This document shows positions 60,494 through 64,000 of a stretch of DNA of 64,000 nt, piece by piece. How positions within the stretch are numbered: position 1 is the stretch's first letter; the number at the start of each line of letters is the position of its first letter. The notes under the pieces were generated by a model. That model ran no database searches and had not been told where the DNA came from. It saw nothing but the letters and a program-made list of their open reading frames with translations. The translations under genes were made by a program, and so were the position numbers. Source of the stretch: Gemmatimonadota bacterium (GTDB lineage Bacteria > Gemmatimonadota > Gemmatimonadetes > Longimicrobiales > Gaopeijiaceae); contig JADFSR010000001.1 of NCBI GenBank assembly GCA_022560615.1, positions 62,001-126,000 of the forward strand, written 5' to 3'.

Positions 60494-61689
60494 CGCGAAA
60501 CGTCTGAGGCGGCCATGAGGTCGTCCATCGCCCGCGAACAGCCGCGTGGCTCCGCCCCGACGACCCGACCCGCAAGACGGACTCGGCCGCGTCTGACGGA
60601 ACCCACGTCCTCGGTGAGCACGTGACACACCGAACCGGCGTTCGCCAGGTCGAAGAACGCGAGCAGGCCCTCGGCACCCTCCTCCACTTCCTCCAGCGTC
60701 GAGGGGTCGAGCGCGCGTACCCGCATCCACGGGGGCAACACGTGCGTGCCGGCGCCGTGCCCACATTCGCGCATCACAGGCGTGTAGAGCTGGGACTGCA
60801 ACTCCGTCATGCCGTACTCGTTCACGATGTGGTCGACGGTGACCCTCGTCTCCGACGAGAGAGCCCCGTACAACTCTACGCTCGGAACCTCCCGGGAAAG
60901 GCCCTTGAAGCCACCGGTTTCCATGATCCGGCTGCCGGGAGGCAGCGAGCCGAGCGCATCCTGGTCGAGCGCATGCACGAACGCGAACGCGGTTCCGAGC
61001 AGTAGGACCGCTTCACCCTCCCTGCTCGAGTCGTGTATCGCGCCGGTGAGGAGCTCACGATCGAGCACACCCGAGCCGTCGACCACCCAGTGCACGTCGC
61101 TCGCGAAGATCTGCGCAGCAGCTCCTACCATGTGCGACAACGATGATCGCGGCAGCTCGTCAGGTGAGGGGATGAGCGAAATGAACCGGAGCCTGTCCGC
61201 GTCGGGCAGCAAGTTCGCCTTGAAGGGCGGAAGCAGCGACGCCCTGTACAACGACAGCCGCGGAATGAGGTGCCGTCCTGGCGCGCCACTTTGCGTGTCG
61301 GTCCCGCTGGTGTGGAACACAGCTTCCACCGTGTGCGCTTCACCTGCCACCAGATCCAGATGCTTGAAGGCGCTTGTCGGGACAAGCGGAACGTCCCGCC
61401 ACGCTCGCACCGTTTTCGGAGTCGCACCGCGTCGCTCACTATAGCGCCGGTACGTCGGGTTGTGCGCGAACTGATACTCGAAGACCTGGAGCGCGAGGGC
61501 CCCGAAGTCGGTATCGCTCCACGGTGATTCCACACCCGCGGAGAAACGCCCAGCCAACTCCGTCGCCAGTGCGTCGAAGTCGACCGCAGCCGACCCGGCC
61601 TTCTTCGGGCTCGTCCCCTCGCTTAGCGTCATGCTCGAAAATGTACGAGTCCCTTCCCCCGCGCACCCGGAGGAGCCCAACAACGACAC
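60490..61689 (-). CDS. Acyl-protein synthetase, LuxE family
   Basis: A 399-residue LuxE protein: FEYQFAHNPTYRRYSERRGATPKTVRAWRDVPLVPTSAFKHLDL, HTSGTDTQSGAPGRH (nucleotide loop), GFKGLSREVPSVELYGAL and VNEYGMTELQSQLYTPVM. It activates a fatty acid with ATP and transfers it to its own Cys and on to LuxC. It precedes luxC with a 4-bp overlap. The ATG at 61689 is used; ATG 61632 (MTLSEGTSP) is an equally good start. It is divergent from the DUF5916 gene. Confidence 0.9.
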   Translation of the reverse strand: MSLLGSSGCAGEGTRTFSSMTLSEGTSPKKAGSAAVDFDALATELAGRFSAGVESPWSDTDFGALALQVFEYQFAHNPTYRRYSERRGATPKTVRAWRDVPLVPTSAFKHLDLVAGEAHTVEAVFHTSGTDTQSGAPGRHLIPRLSLYRASLLPPFKANLLPDADRLRFISLIPSPDELPRSSLSHMVGAAAQIFASDVHWVVDGSGVLDRELLTGAIHDSSREGEAVLLLGTAFAFVHALDQDALGSLPPGSRIMETGGFKGLSREVPSVELYGALSSETRVTVDHIVNEYGMTELQSQLYTPVMRECGHGAGTHVLPPWMRVRALDPSTLEEVEEGAEGLLAFFDLANAGSVCHVLTEDVGSVRRGRVRLAGRVVGAEPRGCSRAMDDLMAASDVSR

Positions 61690-61762
61690 ACCCGTACGTG
61701 TCTCGCATGATGTCCCCGGGTGCGAACGCGCTCCTGGGGAGAATCGTGACCGGAGCTACCGA

Positions 61763-64000
61763 ATGAAGCGAACGGCGCTGCCAGCCGTGACCACCATATG
61801 CCTCGCGCTGTCGGGTGCGTATTCCATTGCCGCCGCCCAACAGTCGAGTGCCGCCGCCCAACCGTCGGACGAGGACGAGCTTCCCGTGCTGGAGGCGTAC
61901 CGGCTGACCGACGGCACGGACGTCCAGCTCGACGGCCGGATCGTGGAGGAGTTCTGGTCGAGAGCGGTACCCATCTCGGACTTCACGCAACAGGATCCGG
62001 TGGAGGGCGGCGAACCGTCCGAGCGTACGGAGGTCTGGGTCGTCTACGACGAGGACAACCTGTACATCGGGGCGATCATCTATGACGACCCGGAAGGCAT
62101 CCTCGCCTTTCAGCGCGAGCGTGACGCCTCTCTCGGCACCGACGATCGCTTCATGTGGATCCTCGACACGTTCCGCGACGGGCGCACCGGCTACTTCTTC
62201 GAGATCAACGCGGCCGGACTCATGGGTGACGGCCTCATGAGCGGCAGTGGCGGCGGCCGAGGCGGCTTCGGCGGTGGCGGCGGTGGCGGCGGCTTCAGCG
62301 GCGGCAGCTCCAGCAAAGCGTGGGACGGCATCTGGGAGGCCCGCACGGCCCGCCGTCCCGACGGATGGTCCGCGGAGATCCGGATCCCGTTCCGGACGCT
62401 GAACTTCGACCCCAACTCGGACACGTGGGGCATCAACTTCCAGCGTACCATCCGACGCCGCAACGAGGAGATCCTCTGGCGCGGGTGGCGTCGGAACGAA
62501 GGACTTCGCCGACCCGTGTACGCCGGCGAGCTGAGGGGCCTCCATGGCATGTCCCAGGGACTCGGACTCGAGGCCGTGCCGTCCTCGATCGTGGGGTGGC
62601 GCGACGTGCCCACGAATGCCACCCCAACGACGTACCCGCGCGACATCAGCCTGGACCTGAACTACAGCGTTACGTCCAGCCTGCGCGCGTCGTTCTCGGT
62701 GAACACCGACTTCGCGGAGGTGGAGAGTGACCAGCGGCGCGTGAATCTCACGCGCTTCCCGACGCGTTTCCCGGAGCGGCGCGATTTCTTCCTGGAGGGA
62801 TCGGGCGTCTTCTCGTTCGCGCCGCGCAGCGGTCCGCAACCGTTTTTCTCCCGGCAAATCGGGCTCAAATCGGGGCAGCAGATCCCCATCGACTACGGTA
62901 CGCGGGTTACTGGCCAGGTGGGGCCGTACGAGGTGGGTTTCTATCAGATCGGGACCGGGGAGGAGACCTACTTCGACGAGCTGGACGGCAACACTCTGGT
63001 GCCCACGGAGCGATTCACGGCCGCCCGCGTGAAGAGGCGCATCTTCGAGCAGTCCGCCATCGGCGCGATCTATACGCGGCGTTCGACGTCGGAGGACGCG
63101 AGCGGGTTCACACCGGAGATCGGGCACACCGCGGGAATCGATCTCCAGATGGCTTCGCGCAGTTTCATGGGCAACAACAACGCCGAGCTCGAGGCGTTCG
63201 CCGTCTGGAACTCGAACCCAGATCCGACCGAGAACCTGTCGCTCGGTGACCTTTCGGCGCGGGGCCTTCGCTTCAACTTCCCAAACGATGTCTGGTCCGG
63301 CCATCTGTCCTATCGAGAGTTCGGCAGCGAATACCGACCTACCCTGGGCTTCGTTACTCGAAGGAATTACCGGCGTGTGGAGCCTCGGATCGGCTACTCT
63401 CCGCGCCCCGAGAGCATCGACTGGATCCGCAGCCTGAGTTTCTCGGCTCAATTCCGGAACCAGACCCAGTTGGGTACAGGGGTACTGGAAGAGCGGGAGT
63501 GGAACTTCACCGTGCTCGGCGTCCGCTTCGAGAGCGGAGACAACGTCAACTTCAGCGTCAAGCGGACCTACGAGTATCTGGATTTCGGGTACGACGTGAG
63601 TGAGGGCATCTCGATCGAACCCGGCGAATACACGAACTGGGAGTACTCGGTTCGAGGCGGGACCGCGGGCCGGCGGCGGGTTTCCGTCTTTGGAGGCATC
63701 AACCGGTCTGGGTTCTGGAACGGTACCCGCACTAACTTCGGAGGCCGGATCACATTCCGGCCAAGACCGGGGGTCAGCATCGGAACCAACCTCCAGATCA
63801 ACAAGGTGGCACTCCCGCAGGGGAGCTTCGACGCGAACCTTTACGAGGTCGAGACCGACTGGAGTCCGACTCCGTGGATCAGCACGACCGGCCAACTCCG
63901 CTACGACGACCAGACCCAACTCGTGGGTCTCTTTGCGCGCCTCCGCTGGATCTTGAAGCCCGGCAACGACCTTTTTCTGGTCTATACCCACAACTGGCAG
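61763..64000 (+). CDS. DUF5916 outer-membrane protein with carbohydrate-binding-like domain, 3' end cut by the window
   Basis: From ATG 61763 at least 746 residues are open to the window end. A signal peptide (MKRTALPAVTTICLALSGAY and SIAAAQQ) is followed by a CBM9-like domain (TDVQLDGRIVEEFWSRAVPI; RTEVWVVYDEDNLYIGAIIYDD). A glycine-rich insert lies near residues 155-180. Then come DUF5916 landmarks: LRASFSVNTDFAEVESDQRRVNLTRFPTRFPERRDFFLEGSG. Beta-strand repeats like an outer-membrane barrel complete what is visible. Substrate and role are unknown. A long minus-strand ORF covers the same bases and is a shadow. Confidence 0.93.
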   Translation, partial: MKRTALPAVTTICLALSGAYSIAAAQQSSAAAQPSDEDELPVLEAYRLTDGTDVQLDGRIVEEFWSRAVPISDFTQQDPVEGGEPSERTEVWVVYDEDNLYIGAIIYDDPEGILAFQRERDASLGTDDRFMWILDTFRDGRTGYFFEINAAGLMGDGLMSGSGGGRGGFGGGGGGGGFSGGSSSKAWDGIWEARTARRPDGWSAEIRIPFRTLNFDPNSDTWGINFQRTIRRRNEEILWRGWRRNEGLRRPVYAGELRGLHGMSQGLGLEAVPSSIVGWRDVPTNATPTTYPRDISLDLNYSVTSSLRASFSVNTDFAEVESDQRRVNLTRFPTRFPERRDFFLEGSGVFSFAPRSGPQPFFSRQIGLKSGQQIPIDYGTRVTGQVGPYEVGFYQIGTGEETYFDELDGNTLVPTERFTAARVKRRIFEQSAIGAIYTRRSTSEDASGFTPEIGHTAGIDLQMASRSFMGNNNAELEAFAVWNSNPDPTENLSLGDLSARGLRFNFPNDVWSGHLSYREFGSEYRPTLGFVTRRNYRRVEPRIGYSPRPESIDWIRSLSFSAQFRNQTQLGTGVLEEREWNFTVLGVRFESGDNVNFSVKRTYEYLDFGYDVSEGISIEPGEYTNWEYSVRGGTAGRRRVSVFGGINRSGFWNGTRTNFGGRITFRPRPGVSIGTNLQINKVALPQGSFDANLYEVETDWSPTPWISTTGQLRYDDQTQLVGLFARLRWILKPGNDLFLVYTHNWQ

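Noticed and set aside
61439-63991. 850-residue minus-strand ORF at the right end
   Set aside because: It is the antisense of the DUF5916 gene, with low-complexity Arg/Val/Leu-rich composition and no family motifs. The plus frame has a signal peptide and clear DUF5916 motifs.

Overview
The window is GC-rich bacterial chromosome with tightly packed, often overlapping genes on both strands. It carries a complete alternative complex III operon (actABCDEF), an undivided 959-residue GcvP, a PadR/ADOP-type permease pair, a DUF5916 outer-membrane protein, a DUF2157/GDYXXLXY membrane pair and a LuxC/LuxE pair. This mix suggests a Gemmatimonadota-like organism or a close relative; that is an inference from gene content, not a placement. 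I saw no rRNA, tRNA or CRISPR array.

Layout. 1-9 kb: the end of an outer-membrane barrel gene, then on the minus strand ssb, polA, a cold-shock gene, a lytic transglycosylase and a lone TolQ/MotA-type channel protein. 9-20 kb: a long minus-strand cluster, read right to left as gcvH, gcvP, a UPF0173 hydrolase, a LipM-like octanoyltransferase and a five-gene oligopeptide ABC importer. 20-27 kb: acyl-CoA dehydrogenase, tatA, an rRNA/tRNA methyltransferase, a GAF-GAF-GGDEF protein, an inositol-phosphatase-type enzyme, the DUF2157 pair and an exported NIPSNAP protein.

27.3-41.7 kb is the most unusual part. About 16 related sites of roughly 150-190 bp (12 full, 4 partial or decayed) separate small genes. 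Each site starts with a variable ...AAC core and ends with GTT... . For most cassettes the GTT core that opens the cassette is the reverse complement of the AAC core that closes it. This is the signature of integron attC sites and gene cassettes. The cassettes hold several toxin-antitoxin or TA-like pairs (yefM-yoeB, hepT-mntA, a RelE/ParE pair, DUF4160/DUF2442, DUF4258/DUF2283, a broken hicBA), small membrane proteins, a P-loop kinase-like protein, an apparently gene-less cassette and one very large PadR plus ADOP permease cassette. A tyrosine recombinase (41834-42715) lies beside the array with its 3' end facing it. All catalytic residues are present, but the extra block that marks canonical IntI is missing. 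An isolated half-site at 41677-41705 lies between array and recombinase and could be the insertion (attI-like) site. Gene orientation fits an integron whose integrase is transcribed in the same direction as its cassettes.

43-50.5 kb: the alternative complex III operon (quinol to cytochrome c or oxidase electron transfer), with no oxidase genes next to it. 50.8-54.9 kb: a MoxR / DUF58 / transglutaminase-like operon coupled through overlapping TTG and GTG starts. 55-58.7 kb: a NatA-type ATPase with two paralogous ABC-2 permeases. 58.9-61.7 kb: an AbrB-type protein and a LuxC/LuxE fatty-acyl reductase pair without luciferase genes. The window ends inside a DUF5916 outer-membrane gene.
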